64,000 nucleotides of DNA, taken from assembly GCF_003061515.1 (NCBI RefSeq), contig NZ_CP028924.1, positions 868,001 through 932,000 of the forward strand. The letters run 5' to 3'. The translations under genes were made by a program, and so were the position numbers. Source of the stretch: Colwellia sp. Arc7-D. GTDB taxonomy: Bacteria > Pseudomonadota > Gammaproteobacteria > Enterobacterales > Alteromonadaceae. Below the pieces are notes generated by a model. That model was not told where the DNA came from. It saw only the letters and a list, made by a program, of their open reading frames with translations, and did not search any database. Within the stretch, counting starts at the first letter, position 1; each line of letters opens with the position of its first letter. Shown here piece by piece: positions 18,818 to 27,186 of the stretch.

Positions 18818-19837
18818 TTAATGCTTACCTCCTGAAAGTTCTTTTTTTCGAACAAATAATTGGGTATTAGATAAACTTTTAACTAACAAAGTTAATAAAC
18901 TTATCAATAATGCTAAACCTAAAGGCCAGTAAAACAATGCGCTGAGTGGGCGCATTTGTTGTTGTTCTTGTTCTACAGGCTCTAAGTCATCTAATAACTT
19001 ATAAATTTTACTCATGTCTTCGCTAGCCCTAGCTCTGAAATAATAACCGCCGGTTTCGTCAGCAAGGCGTTGTAAAGATTCTTCATCAAGTTCACTAGAG
19101 GGGTTAACACGACGAGAGCCAAATAATGAATTTTGGATCATGACATCAGCGCCAATACCGATAGAGTATATGGTAATGTCTTTGGCAACCGCTAGCTCAA
19201 GTGCTTGTTCGGGTGTGATCTTACCTGCGGTATTTTGACCGTCAGTTAATAACAATAATACGCGGTTAGAATCTTTCTTTTCGTCAAAACGTTTAACGGC
19301 TAGTGCAATAGCATCACCAATAGCAGTTTGTTTACCCACAAGACCTAATACTGTTTCATCGAGCATTTGTTGCACAGTTTTACGATCAAAGGTCATAGGT
19401 GTTTGCATATAGGCATCGTCACCAAATAAAATCAGACCTAGTCTATCGCCACTGCGGCGTTCTATAAACTCACCGAGTAAAACTTTTAACATATCTAGGC
19501 GATTGACACTGCGACCATTCAAACTCATATCTTCAACTTGCATACTGCCAGATAGATCGACAGCGATCATCATTTCACGGCCTTCAGTCGGCACATTAAC
19601 GGCTTCGCCAAGCCATTGAGGTTGAGTGCTAGCTAATACAATTAACAACCAAATAAGACTGAGTATTAACAGTGAGCCTTTTTTCTTTTCTGGCGCAAAC
19701 TCTTGGGTATGCATACCTTTAATGATGGTTGGCATTCTCAGTGGTGCAGCTTGAACTTGTTTTTTTGCCGGTAGCCAATAAATGAGTAATGGTAACGGCA
19801 GGGCGATTAATGCCCAAAGGAAGTCAAAATGGATCAT
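18818..19837 (-). CDS. batA: VWA domain protein BatA
   Basis: A 339-residue membrane protein: N-terminal helices at about 6-22 and 55-72, a VWA domain with an intact MIDAS (DLSGS at 94-98, TDGQN later) and a C-terminal helix near 308-326. This is the Aerotolerance-regulator/BatA layout. Its ATG overlaps the TGA of the DUF4381 gene (ATGA) and its stop abuts the next gene, so translation of the whole cluster is coupled. The VWA faces the periplasm or cytoplasm depending on helix count; I cannot settle this. Confidence 0.92.
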   Translation of the reverse strand: MIHFDFLWALIALPLPLLIYWLPAKKQVQAAPLRMPTIIKGMHTQEFAPEKKKGSLLILSLIWLLIVLASTQPQWLGEAVNVPTEGREMMIAVDLSGSMQVEDMSLNGRSVNRLDMLKVLLGEFIERRSGDRLGLILFGDDAYMQTPMTFDRKTVQQMLDETVLGLVGKQTAIGDAIALAVKRFDEKKDSNRVLLLLTDGQNTAGKITPEQALELAVAKDITIYSIGIGADVMIQNSLFGSRRVNPSSELDEESLQRLADETGGYYFRARASEDMSKIYKLLDDLEPVEQEQQQMRPLSALFYWPLGLALLISLLTLLVKSLSNTQLFVRKKELSGGKH

Positions 19838-20409
19838 GCTTTGACTCCACTTTTGTCTGTAGTAATGTCGACTGATTCATTTTCAACTTCTGTACTGCTA
19901 ACACTCTGCACTGAAACGTATTCATCTTTAATTTTAGAATGACTTAACTTCGATAGGTCTTGTTTCGGCGGTAGAGCATATTTAAGCCACAATTTTGCCG
20001 CAGAAGAAAAATCGCTAGATATTTGGCTAGCGGAATCATTTTGGTAGACAGAAGTAAAATGCTCGCCACTCAACTCAAAAAAATTGCTTTGGTGTTTAAC
20101 GGGTAAGGTGCTTTTTAAGAACACTTTAAATGCTTCACCCGTTAAGTGAGCTACTTGTTCTCGTGGAAAATATTGTAAAGCTGCCCATTTTAGTATGGTA
20201 ACCATAGTACTTATTTCAGTTGTTGCCGCTAATTGCTTTAATGCTAATTTTTGTACTTTACGTTTACTATAATATTGACGAATTTTTATTACACCGTAAA
20301 TCATAAACGCCAGAACAATAACGGCGATTAACCACCAACCTGGCGCAATAGGGTAGTTATGTACATTATTAGGTAAGTGAATATCGCTAAGTTGTGCTAA
20401 CGGATCCAT
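19834..20409 (-). CDS. DUF4381 domain protein
   Basis: A 191-residue protein with a membrane helix at about 25-42 (WWLIAVIVLAFMIYGVI) after the conserved MDPLAQLSDIHLPNNV opening, then a soluble cytoplasmic domain. DUF4381 proteins are regular members of MoxR-DUF58-Bat clusters; the function is unknown. I chose ATG 20409 because the family begins MDPL; an upstream ATG at 20457 lies deep in the DUF58 gene. It overlaps that gene by 13 bases. Confidence 0.88.
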   Translation of the reverse strand: MDPLAQLSDIHLPNNVHNYPIAPGWWLIAVIVLAFMIYGVIKIRQYYSKRKVQKLALKQLAATTEISTMVTILKWAALQYFPREQVAHLTGEAFKVFLKSTLPVKHQSNFFELSGEHFTSVYQNDSASQISSDFSSAAKLWLKYALPPKQDLSKLSHSKIKDEYVSVQSVSSTEVENESVDITTDKSGVKA

Positions 20410-21404
20410 GATGCTACTCCGCGATGTAATTGGGTTTCGAGCGCTTCGCTGGCACAAAAGTGCAGTAAACGTGCGCCAGCTTTAGTTAATTGCTGCTCTA
20501 GGGTTTCGTTTAAGCTCATTGCTTGTTGATGATACTTTTCAGCAAAACCTTTATCACCCAGAATAAATTGTTGTCGCTCGTTGTTATCACCGTTAGTAAT
20601 GGCAACGCTAATTTTATTAACACTGTCAGGGAGTTGTTGCTCGAGTGGATCGCTAATCAAGCAAACGACTAATTCACAGTGTCGACTAATATTAGCCAAA
20701 TGACGCACCGCTTCATCTGAAAGGTTAAATGCATCAGTAATTAAATAAACTAAACTGCCTGGTTTTGAAAGTTGGCGTAAACGCGCGCAATTTTGCTCAA
20801 AGGCTAACCGTGCTTGTTCTCGATCTAAGGTTTCGCTAGCCTGTAAAGAGTCAGCATGGCATTTGACTAAAGCATGCAAGTAATGCAGCACGCCTTGTTG
20901 TCGGCTGCGCGGTTTTAATTCAGTGTGACTATGTTGATTAAACACGACACCACCAACGCGATCACCACGCGACTTAGCATGCCAAGCGACTAAAGATGCT
21001 ACATGTGCTGCTTGTACCGATTTAAAAAGTAAACGGCTGCCAAATAGCATACTGGTACTTAAGTCAGTGGCGATAAGTACCGGGCGTTCAACTTCTTCAC
21101 GAAATAATTTTGTGTGTGTTTTACCTGTACGCGCCGTGACTCGCCAGTCAATAGCACGAATATCGTCACCGTTTTGATAATGACGTACTTCGTCGAATTC
21201 CATCCCTCTGCCTTTACTGCGAGCGAGATAGTTTCCTGACATTTTTCCGTGTGAGCTTTTAGCCGCGGCTAAATTAATTAGTGAACTTTTCGTTTGATAA
21301 CGAATAAGTTCATCTATGTTTAATTCAATACCGTTACTGACAAGTTCATCAAGCAAAGTTTGCGGATTGTTTTGCTCAGTTAATTTTTTTTGATTAAACC
21401 ACAT
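20397..21404 (-). CDS. DUF58 domain protein
   Basis: A 335-residue soluble protein with the DUF58 hallmark GDDIRAIDWRVTARTGKTHT near residues 78-98, then a VWA-like fold (LIATDLSTSMLFGS near 110). It sits 15 bases behind the MoxR gene. In MoxR clusters this protein is thought to be handled by the AAA+ ATPase together with the VWA partners. The MIDAS-like DLSTS is intact, suggesting metal-dependent binding. Confidence 0.92.
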   Translation of the reverse strand: MWFNQKKLTEQNNPQTLLDELVSNGIELNIDELIRYQTKSSLINLAAAKSSHGKMSGNYLARSKGRGMEFDEVRHYQNGDDIRAIDWRVTARTGKTHTKLFREEVERPVLIATDLSTSMLFGSRLLFKSVQAAHVASLVAWHAKSRGDRVGGVVFNQHSHTELKPRSRQQGVLHYLHALVKCHADSLQASETLDREQARLAFEQNCARLRQLSKPGSLVYLITDAFNLSDEAVRHLANISRHCELVVCLISDPLEQQLPDSVNKISVAITNGDNNERQQFILGDKGFAEKYHQQAMSLNETLEQQLTKAGARLLHFCASEALETQLHRGVASWIR

Positions 21405-21419
21405 AAGGGTAACTTGCGC

Positions 21420-22376
21420 CTAGGCAACTGCCACTAAACTGAGCAAGTGATCAAGTAGTTGATTACTACTGATACCTTCGGCCTCAGCTTGATAAGTCAT
21501 GATTATGCGATGACGCAATACATTATGAAAAACCGCCTGTACGTCTTCAGGGCTAACAAAGTCTCGGTTATTTAGCCAAGCTCTTGCTCGTGCACAACGA
21601 TCTAATGCGATAGTGGCACGAGGACTAGCACCATAAGCAAGCCACTGTTTTAATTTGTCATCATATTTTTCTGGCTGACGAGTCGCCATAATTAAATCGA
21701 CGATATAAGTTTCTACCGCAGGTGCCATGTGAATTTTCATCACTTGTTCACGTGCTGCAAAAATATCGGCTTGAGTGATTTCTTTAACGGCTTTTTGTTT
21801 TGTTTTTAATGCTTCACCACGATTAAGTTTTAAAATTTCTAACTCGCTCGCTGCATCTGGGTAGCCAATTTCAACATGCATTAAAAAGCGATCGAGCTGT
21901 GCTTCAGGTAAAGGGTAAGTACCTTCTTGCTCTATCGGGTTTTGTGTTGCCATCACTAAAAATAATTCGGGTAGTGGGTAAGTATTGCGACCAACAGTAA
22001 TCTGGCCCTCAGCCATCGCTTCTAATAAAGCCGATTGTACTTTTGCTGGCGCACGGTTTATTTCATCAGCCAAGACTAAATTACGAAACAGTGGTCCTGG
22101 TTGAAAAACAAAGGTGCCATCTTCTGGGCGATAGATATCGGTGCCCGTTAAATCTGCTGGTAATAAATCAGGGGTAAATTGAACTCGATGAAAGTCTGCC
22201 TCTAACCCTTGAGCTAACGCATTAACAGCTCGAGTTTTTGCTAAACCCGGAGGACCTTCTACAATAAGGTGACCATTAGCTAAAAGTGCAATGAGTAAGT
22301 TTTCAACCAGCGCGTGCTGTCCGATAATTTGTGAAGATAAATGTTCTTTTAATGAGGAAAAATGTTCAATAGCCAT
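21420..22376 (-). CDS. MoxR family AAA+ ATPase
   Basis: A 318-residue AAA+ ATPase of the MoxR group, acting as a chaperone for VWA-containing partners. Walker A is GPPGLAKT at 41-48, Walker B LVLADEINRAPAKVQ near 100-114, sensor 1 ATQNP near 145, and sensor 2 GASPRATIALDRCARA near 248-263. It is the first gene of the six-gene operon, which fits its role of acting on the DUF58 and Bat proteins encoded behind it. Confidence 0.95.
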   Translation of the reverse strand: MAIEHFSSLKEHLSSQIIGQHALVENLLIALLANGHLIVEGPPGLAKTRAVNALAQGLEADFHRVQFTPDLLPADLTGTDIYRPEDGTFVFQPGPLFRNLVLADEINRAPAKVQSALLEAMAEGQITVGRNTYPLPELFLVMATQNPIEQEGTYPLPEAQLDRFLMHVEIGYPDAASELEILKLNRGEALKTKQKAVKEITQADIFAAREQVMKIHMAPAVETYIVDLIMATRQPEKYDDKLKQWLAYGASPRATIALDRCARARAWLNNRDFVSPEDVQAVFHNVLRHRIIMTYQAEAEGISSNQLLDHLLSLVAVA

Positions 22377-22586
22377 AGTTTATCGTTCTTATTGATTAAA
22401 AAAGTTTACGTCAGCACTTCTGACCCACAGATAGATATAAGGTTCAGGTTTAAAAAAAACAAGCATAATGATAAAAATTTTAAGATTTTTTATTAGCTTT
22501 TTTAATGCCTTGGTATTAATTTTACTAAGTTTTGTGAGCTAATCATTGAATTATTTCTATATATGTTTAGAATTATAATAAATCCA

Positions 22587-22603
22587 AAGAGGTCTGACCT
22601 CTT
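22587..22603 (+). promoter_or_regulatory. FadR-like operator upstream of fadI
   Basis: AAGAGGTCTGACCTCTT is a perfect 17-bp palindrome (8+1+8) with the GGTCnGACC core of FadR sites, 16 bases before the fadI start. Location over a fatty-acid oxidation operon supports repression by FadR, relieved by acyl-CoA. Confidence 0.8.
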
Positions 22604-22618
22604 AAGTGTTGCAATAAG

Positions 22619-23938
22619 ATGGAATTAAAAATGACAAAATCAAAATTAGTAACCGGTAGTGGAGAGCGCATAGCAATAGTTGCTGGTTTGCGTACACCTT
22701 TCGCAAAACAGGCGACTGCGTTTCATGGTATTCCTGCGGTCGACTTAGGCAAAATTGTTGTTAATGAGTTACTGCAAAAGCATGACGTTGATCCTAAAAT
22801 TATTGATCAGTTAGTTTTTGGTCAAGTTGTGCAAATGCCAGAAGCACCAAATATTGCACGTGAAATTGTTTTAGGCACAGGAATGAATGTTCATACTGAT
22901 GCCTACAGTGTATCACGCGCTTGTGCGACTAGCTTTCAATCAACGGTTAATGTAGCTGAGTCAATTATGGCCGGTTTTGTTGATGTTGGTGTTGCTGGTG
23001 GTGCTGACTCATCTTCTGTTGCACCCATTGGAGTATCGAAAAAGTTCGCACGTACTTTACTTGATTTAAGTAAAGCTCGTTCATTTGGTGCGAAAATGGC
23101 ACTTATTCGTAAACTTAATTTTAAAGATATATTACCGGTTCCGCCTGCGGTTGCTGAATACTCTACTGGTTTGTCAATGGGGCATACTGCTGAGCAAATG
23201 GCAAAAACTCACGGTATTACTCGTGAGGCGCAAGACGCGTTAGCTCATCGTTCTCATACTTTAGCAACAAAAAGCTGGCAAGAAGGTAAGTTAGCTGGCG
23301 AAGTAATGACCGCACACAGCGAACCTTACAAATCATTTATTGAAAAAGATAATTGTATTCGTGAAAACTCTGAATTAGCCAGTTATGCGAAATTACGTCC
23401 TGTTTTTGATCGAAAACACGGTACAGTTACCGCTGCAACAAGTACACCGCTAACCGATGGTGCTTCAGCAATTTTAATGATGCGTGAAGGTCGAGCGAAA
23501 GAGCTAGGCTATAAACCACTAGGTTATATTCGCAGTTATGGTTTTGCTGCCATAGATGTTTGGGAAGACATGTTGATGGGCCCAAGCTATGCTTCACCAA
23601 TAGCTTTACAGCGTGCAGGGATGAATTTAGCCGACTTAGATCTTATTGAGATGCACGAAGCATTTGCAGCTCAAGCACTGGCTAATGTGAAAATGTTTGC
23701 CAGCAATAAGTTTGCGCAAACACACTTAGGTCGCGATAAGGCCATAGGCGAAATTGATATGGACAAGTTTAATGTTATGGGTGGCTCTTTAGCTTATGGA
23801 CATCCATTTGCTGCAACAGGTACACGCTTGATTGTACAAACATTGAATGAACTTAACCGTCGTGGCGGCGGTGTAGGCTTAACCACCGCTTGTGCAGCGG
23901 GTGGATTAGGTGCGGCTATGATCGTGGAGACAGACTAA
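22619..23938 (+). CDS. fadI: acetyl-CoA C-acyltransferase FadI
   Basis: Thiolase (beta-subunit) of the fatty acid oxidation complex; cleaves 3-ketoacyl-CoA to acetyl-CoA and a shortened acyl-CoA. The 439-residue protein has the acyl-accepting Cys in [10 protein letters not shown] (residue 102), [14 protein letters not shown] with the catalytic His near 384, and [12 protein letters not shown] at the C-terminus. The FadI rather than FadA type is shown by length and the [17 protein letters not shown] start. ATG 22631 is an alternative start with GGA seven bases upstream. Its stop overlaps the fadJ start (TAATG). Confidence 0.95.
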   Translation: MELKMTKSKLVTGSGERIAIVAGLRTPFAKQATAFHGIPAVDLGKIVVNELLQKHDVDPKIIDQLVFGQVVQMPEAPNIAREIVLGTGMNVHTDAYSVSRACATSFQSTVNVAESIMAGFVDVGVAGGADSSSVAPIGVSKKFARTLLDLSKARSFGAKMALIRKLNFKDILPVPPAVAEYSTGLSMGHTAEQMAKTHGITREAQDALAHRSHTLATKSWQEGKLAGEVMTAHSEPYKSFIEKDNCIRENSELASYAKLRPVFDRKHGTVTAATSTPLTDGASAILMMREGRAKELGYKPLGYIRSYGFAAIDVWEDMLMGPSYASPIALQRAGMNLADLDLIEMHEAFAAQALANVKMFASNKFAQTHLGRDKAIGEIDMDKFNVMGGSLAYGHPFAATGTRLIVQTLNELNRRGGGVGLTTACAAGGLGAAMIVETD

Positions 23939-26088
23939 TGACTGATGTAAAAATTACAGAACAAGAAAATAACAAGACCTTTAGCTTGGCGCGCCAAGAA
24001 AATGGCATTGCACATTTAATTATGGATGTTAAAGGCGACTCCATGAATACGCTAAAAGCTGAGTTTGGCGATGAAATTTCAGAAATATTAAAAGAGATAC
24101 GTCAAGATCAAACAATTGCAGGCATTGTTTTAGTCAGTGGTAAAACCGATTCTTTTGTCGCAGGTGCTGACGTACACATGTTAGCGAACTGTACTTCTGC
24201 TTCGGAAGCCACGGCTTTATCTCGCCAAGGTCAAATGATTTTTGATCAACTAGAGAACTTATCTATTCCGGTTGTAGCAGCCGTTCATGGTGCTTGTTTA
24301 GGCGGTGGATTAGAACTTGCTATGGCGTGTCATGCCATAGTGTGTAGTGATAGTCCTAAAACAGCGTTAGGCTTGCCGGAAGTACAATTAGGTTTGCTGC
24401 CTGGCGGCGGCGGAACACAAAGACTACCCAAGCGAGTTGGTATTCAAAAAGCATTAGATATGATGCTAACCGGTAAACAGCTTCGTGCTAAGCAAGCATT
24501 AAAGGCTGGCTTAGTTAGTGATGTAGTGCCGAATAGTGTTTTGCTTCAAACAGCAGAAAAATTAGCGTTGTCTGGTAAGGTAAAACCTAAAGCTCGTAAA
24601 TTATCAATGATGGATAAGTTGCTTGAAGGCAACGGTTTAGGTCGAAGCGTTTTATTTAGTAAAGCAACCAAAATGGTGTTAAGCCAAACTAAAGGAAATT
24701 ACCCTGCACCTTTAAAAATAATTGAATGCATTAGAGCAAGTGTAGAGCAAGCGCCTTCAAAAGGTTATCAAGTGGAAGCCGACCATTTTGGTCAATTAGT
24801 AATGTCAGATGTTTCAGCGCAGCTTAGACAACTATTTTTTGCAACAACTGATATGAAGAAAGAGCAAGGAGTAGCAGGTGTTGCTCCAGAAAAAATTACA
24901 AAAGCCGCGGTACTTGGTGGTGGGTTAATGGGCGGTGGTATTGCTTTTGTTACGGCAACAAAAGCTAAATTACCCGTGCGTATTAAAGATATTTCACATC
25001 AAGGTATTAGTTATGCCTTGAAGTATGGTTATGACTTGTTAAATAAAAAAGTTAAACGCCGTTTTATGCGCCATAGCGAAATGCAAAGTCAGCTAGCGTT
25101 AATTACAGGCACTACTGATTATACGGGCTTTAATGACGTAGATATTGTTGTTGAAGCGGTATTTGAAGATCTAACATTAAAACAAAAGATGGTTGCAGAC
25201 ATTGAAAGCCATTGTAAAGAAGAAACTATTTTTGCCAGTAATACTTCAAGTTTGCCTATTGGCCAAATAGCAGAGAAAGCTTTACGTCCTGAAAATGTTA
25301 TTGGACTACATTATTTTTCGCCTGTTGATAAAATGCCGTTAGCTGAGATCATTGCTCATGAGAAGACCTCAGATCAAACCATTTCTACAACCGTTGCGTT
25401 TGCTAAACAACAAGGTAAAACACCGATTGTTGTTAAAGACAAAGCAGGATTTTATGTCAATAGAATTTTAGCGCCTTACATGAATGAGGCGGCTATTTTA
25501 TTATTGGAAGGTTGCTCAATTGAAGCACTTGATAAAGCCATGGTTAAATTTGGTTTTCCTGTTGGACCTATGCAGTTATTAGATGAAGTGGGTATTGATG
25601 TAGGTGCTAAAATTGGTCCTATTTTACAAGCAGAGCTAGGTGAGCGATTTGCACCACCTGCCGCATTTTCTAAATTAATTGATGACGGCCGTTTAGGTAA
25701 AAAAGTTAAAAAAGGCTTTTATCAATACAATACCAAGAGTAAGAAGAAATTAGTTGATGATAGTGTATATACCCTATTAGGTCTGCAAGTTAGTAATACA
25801 ACCGTGACAGATGCGCAAGCTGAGCGTTGTGTTTATATGATGCTTAATGAAGCGGCTCGTTGCCTTGATGAAGGAATAGTTCGAAATGCGCGAGACGGAG
25901 ATATTGGCGCTATATTTGGGATTGGCTTCCCTCCATTCCTTGGTGGACCATTCCAATATATGGATAAAATAGGTGCTACAACGCTAGTAAGTAAACTCAG
26001 CCAATGGCAAGCTGAATTCGGTGAACGATTTACACCTTGTGATGCATTAATAAAAATGGCTGAGCAAGGCGAGAGCTATTATAACTAG
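23938..26088 (+). CDS. fadJ: fatty acid oxidation complex alpha subunit FadJ
   Basis: A 716-residue bifunctional enzyme: enoyl-CoA hydratase/isomerase at about 1-190 (AGADVHMLANC, then LGLPEVQLGLLPGGGGTQRLP) and 3-hydroxyacyl-CoA dehydrogenase at about 310-700 (NAD loop LGGGLMGGGIAF, then GLHYFSPVDKMPLAEII). It pairs with FadI. ATG 23938 overlaps the fadI stop by one base with GGAG upstream. The same FadR-like operator should control both. Length matches E. coli FadJ. Confidence 0.96.
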   Translation: MTDVKITEQENNKTFSLARQENGIAHLIMDVKGDSMNTLKAEFGDEISEILKEIRQDQTIAGIVLVSGKTDSFVAGADVHMLANCTSASEATALSRQGQMIFDQLENLSIPVVAAVHGACLGGGLELAMACHAIVCSDSPKTALGLPEVQLGLLPGGGGTQRLPKRVGIQKALDMMLTGKQLRAKQALKAGLVSDVVPNSVLLQTAEKLALSGKVKPKARKLSMMDKLLEGNGLGRSVLFSKATKMVLSQTKGNYPAPLKIIECIRASVEQAPSKGYQVEADHFGQLVMSDVSAQLRQLFFATTDMKKEQGVAGVAPEKITKAAVLGGGLMGGGIAFVTATKAKLPVRIKDISHQGISYALKYGYDLLNKKVKRRFMRHSEMQSQLALITGTTDYTGFNDVDIVVEAVFEDLTLKQKMVADIESHCKEETIFASNTSSLPIGQIAEKALRPENVIGLHYFSPVDKMPLAEIIAHEKTSDQTISTTVAFAKQQGKTPIVVKDKAGFYVNRILAPYMNEAAILLLEGCSIEALDKAMVKFGFPVGPMQLLDEVGIDVGAKIGPILQAELGERFAPPAAFSKLIDDGRLGKKVKKGFYQYNTKSKKKLVDDSVYTLLGLQVSNTTVTDAQAERCVYMMLNEAARCLDEGIVRNARDGDIGAIFGIGFPPFLGGPFQYMDKIGATTLVSKLSQWQAEFGERFTPCDALIKMAEQGESYYN

Positions 26089-26150
26089 CATACCAAACAT
26101 CATATTGTGCTAACGGCACATAGTTGCCGAAACAGCGGCAATAATTGACT

Positions 26151-26182
26151 AAAAAAGAGGCAGTAAACTGCCTCTTTTTTTT
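26151..26182 (+). terminator. Terminator of fadIJ
   Basis: AAGAGGCAG and CTGCCTCTT pair around a TAAA loop and T8 follows; 60 bases after the fadJ stop. Confidence 0.92.
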
Positions 26183-26334
26183 ATGCTTTTTAAAAATCAT
26201 ATATGGCTGGTTCAATAAATTAATCACTAATCAAGAGGAAATAGTTTTTGAATATTTACTCTAAACTTGCTAAAATTTGCGCTTTTATTGGACTTCTCTT
26301 TTGTAAGTAGATATTTTTTCGAAGTGAGTAGAGC

Positions 26335-26538
26335 ATGATTATATTATTAAGTGTGATATTGAGCGTTGTTTTTTCTGTATTTTTTTATTGTCAGGCAATA
26401 AGTAGTGGTTTGGGTGTAAAGCGATGGGCAACGGCGGGTTTGATGTTTGGGCCCTTTGTTTGGCCAATGTTCTGTATGAAAAAACGTTTAAAGACTTATC
26501 AGCGTTTTGGTTTTGATTGTTTATTGTTTTCAGCATAA
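26335..26538 (+). CDS. small membrane protein, unknown
   Basis: A possible 67-residue protein: helix at about 1-22 (IILLSVILSVVFSVFFYCQA), then GLGVKRWATAGLMFGPFVWPMF, which could be a second membrane segment, and a basic tail KKRLKTYQRF. I do not recognise it, but the pattern 'SGLGVKRWATAGLxFGP' looks like a real conserved motif of short marine gammaproteobacterial proteins. The ribosome site is weak (GAGTAGAG). It stands alone, converging on the two small minus-strand genes. Confidence 0.55.
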   Translation: MIILLSVILSVVFSVFFYCQAISSGLGVKRWATAGLMFGPFVWPMFCMKKRLKTYQRFGFDCLLFSA

Positions 26539-26553
26539 TCCGTTAACTATTTG

Positions 26554-26587
26554 GTGTTTATAAATAGCTTGAGCTTATTGTAAACAC
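26554..26587. terminator. Imperfect hairpin between converging small genes
   Basis: GTGTTTA and TAAACAC (7 bp) enclose AGCT-TG-AGCT, 13 of 16 positions pairing. Placed between the small membrane gene and the minus-strand 34-codon gene, it may be a terminator for either; it lacks a clear T-run. Confidence 0.4.
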
Positions 26588-26649
26588 GCTACCTTCCTTG
26601 TAGCTAATGTCTAATACACTTTTATAGCCTAATGTTAGACTAAAAGTGC

Positions 26650-26754
26650 TTAATTCCACCATGTACTAGCTGGCATCTCTTTAATTTCGATACCTGCAGC
26701 AATAGTATTTCCAGTCTTTTCAGTAACAAATAATGATTTAATTAAATTAATCAT
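26650..26754 (-). CDS. 34-residue peptide gene, unknown
   Basis: A 34-codon frame starting MINLIKSLFVTEKTGNT and ending EMPASTWWN. It is too short for routine gene calling, but has a perfect TTAGGAGG five bases before its ATG and starts only nine bases after the stop of the GTRKDQVRI-repeat gene, so the two look like one operon. The N-terminal MINLIKSLF is hydrophobic/basic; the C-terminus is aromatic. I know no family for it. A secreted or processed peptide, or a partner of the repeat protein, are both open. Confidence 0.6.
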   Translation of the reverse strand: MINLIKSLFVTEKTGNTIAAGIEIKEMPASTWWN

Positions 26755-26762
26755 AAAGCCTC

Positions 26763-27044
26763 CTAAATGCGTACTTGGTCTTTACGAGTGCCAATGCGTA
26801 CTTGGTCTTTACGAGTACCAATGCGTACTTGGTCTTTACGAGTACCGATGCGTACTTGGTCTTTACGAGTACCGATGCGTACTTGGTCTTTACGAGTACC
26901 AATGCGTACTTGGTCTTTACGAGTACCAATGCGTACTTGGTCTTTACGAGTACCAGCTTCTACAATATTTGAGTTGAAATCATTTACTGTTACAGCATTT
27001 GGTGTACCTGACATTACCAAAGATAAAATTAATGAACTAATCAT
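26763..27044 (-). CDS. 93-residue protein with seven GTRKDQVRI repeats, unknown
   Basis: Residues 1-30 are a leader (MISSLILSLVMSGTPNAV at the start, hydrophobic, no positive N-region; ends NSNIVEA). Residues 31-93 are seven exact copies of the nonapeptide GTRKDQVRI, and the frame stops directly after the last. AGGAAG lies four bases before the ATG. Base changes between repeat units (GGT/GGC, ATT/ATC) are all silent in this frame. The repeats are strongly charged (two Arg and one Lys against one Asp per unit). I recognise no family. Candidates are a multi-copy processed peptide precursor or a repetitive surface or nucleic-acid-binding protein. Confidence 0.65.
   Translation of the reverse strand: MISSLILSLVMSGTPNAVTVNDFNSNIVEAGTRKDQVRIGTRKDQVRIGTRKDQVRIGTRKDQVRIGTRKDQVRIGTRKDQVRIGTRKDQVRI
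26767..26955. repeat. 27-bp tandem repeat, seven copies
   Basis: Seven contiguous units of 27 bp, from ATGCGTACTTGG... on the plus strand, differing at only two positions (one unit has GTG for GTA; two have CCG for CCA). No spacer separates units, so it is not a CRISPR array. The unit length, a multiple of three without stops, keeps several frames open on both strands. Confidence 0.97.
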
Positions 27045-27103
27045 ACTACTTCCTATTTAAGTTATTATTATATTCAATAGTATACAAGCTAGAAACGTGC
27101 CAA

Positions 27104-27138
27104 AAGTTCAAAGCCTTTATCTGTAAGGCTTTGAACTT
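27104..27138. promoter_or_regulatory. Perfect 14-bp hairpin before the repeat gene
   Basis: AAGTTCAAAGCCTT (27104-27117) and AAGGCTTTGAACTT (27125-27138) pair perfectly around a 7-nt loop. It lies 49 bases past the sensor gene's stop and 60 before the repeat gene's ATG, both on the minus strand. On that strand only CTTTT follows, so it is a weak terminator or a leader/processing hairpin. Confidence 0.6.
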
Positions 27139-27186
27139 AATGTAGAGCAAAGTAAACTTAAGTGTCAGAAAGTCGACGCTAAAGAG

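Noticed and set aside
26249-26311. 20-codon TTG-start frame MNIYSKLAK... after an AGAGGA
   Set aside because: Very short, rare start, and too distant from the Shine-Dalgarno-like AGAGGA.
26767-26955. CRISPR array
   Set aside because: Units are contiguous with no spacers, and no cas gene is near.
26767-27060. Plus-strand frame reading MRTWSLRVP repeats over the tandem array
   Set aside because: The 27-bp unit leaves several frames open, and this one has no ribosome site, while the minus-strand frame has a leader and a good Shine-Dalgarno.
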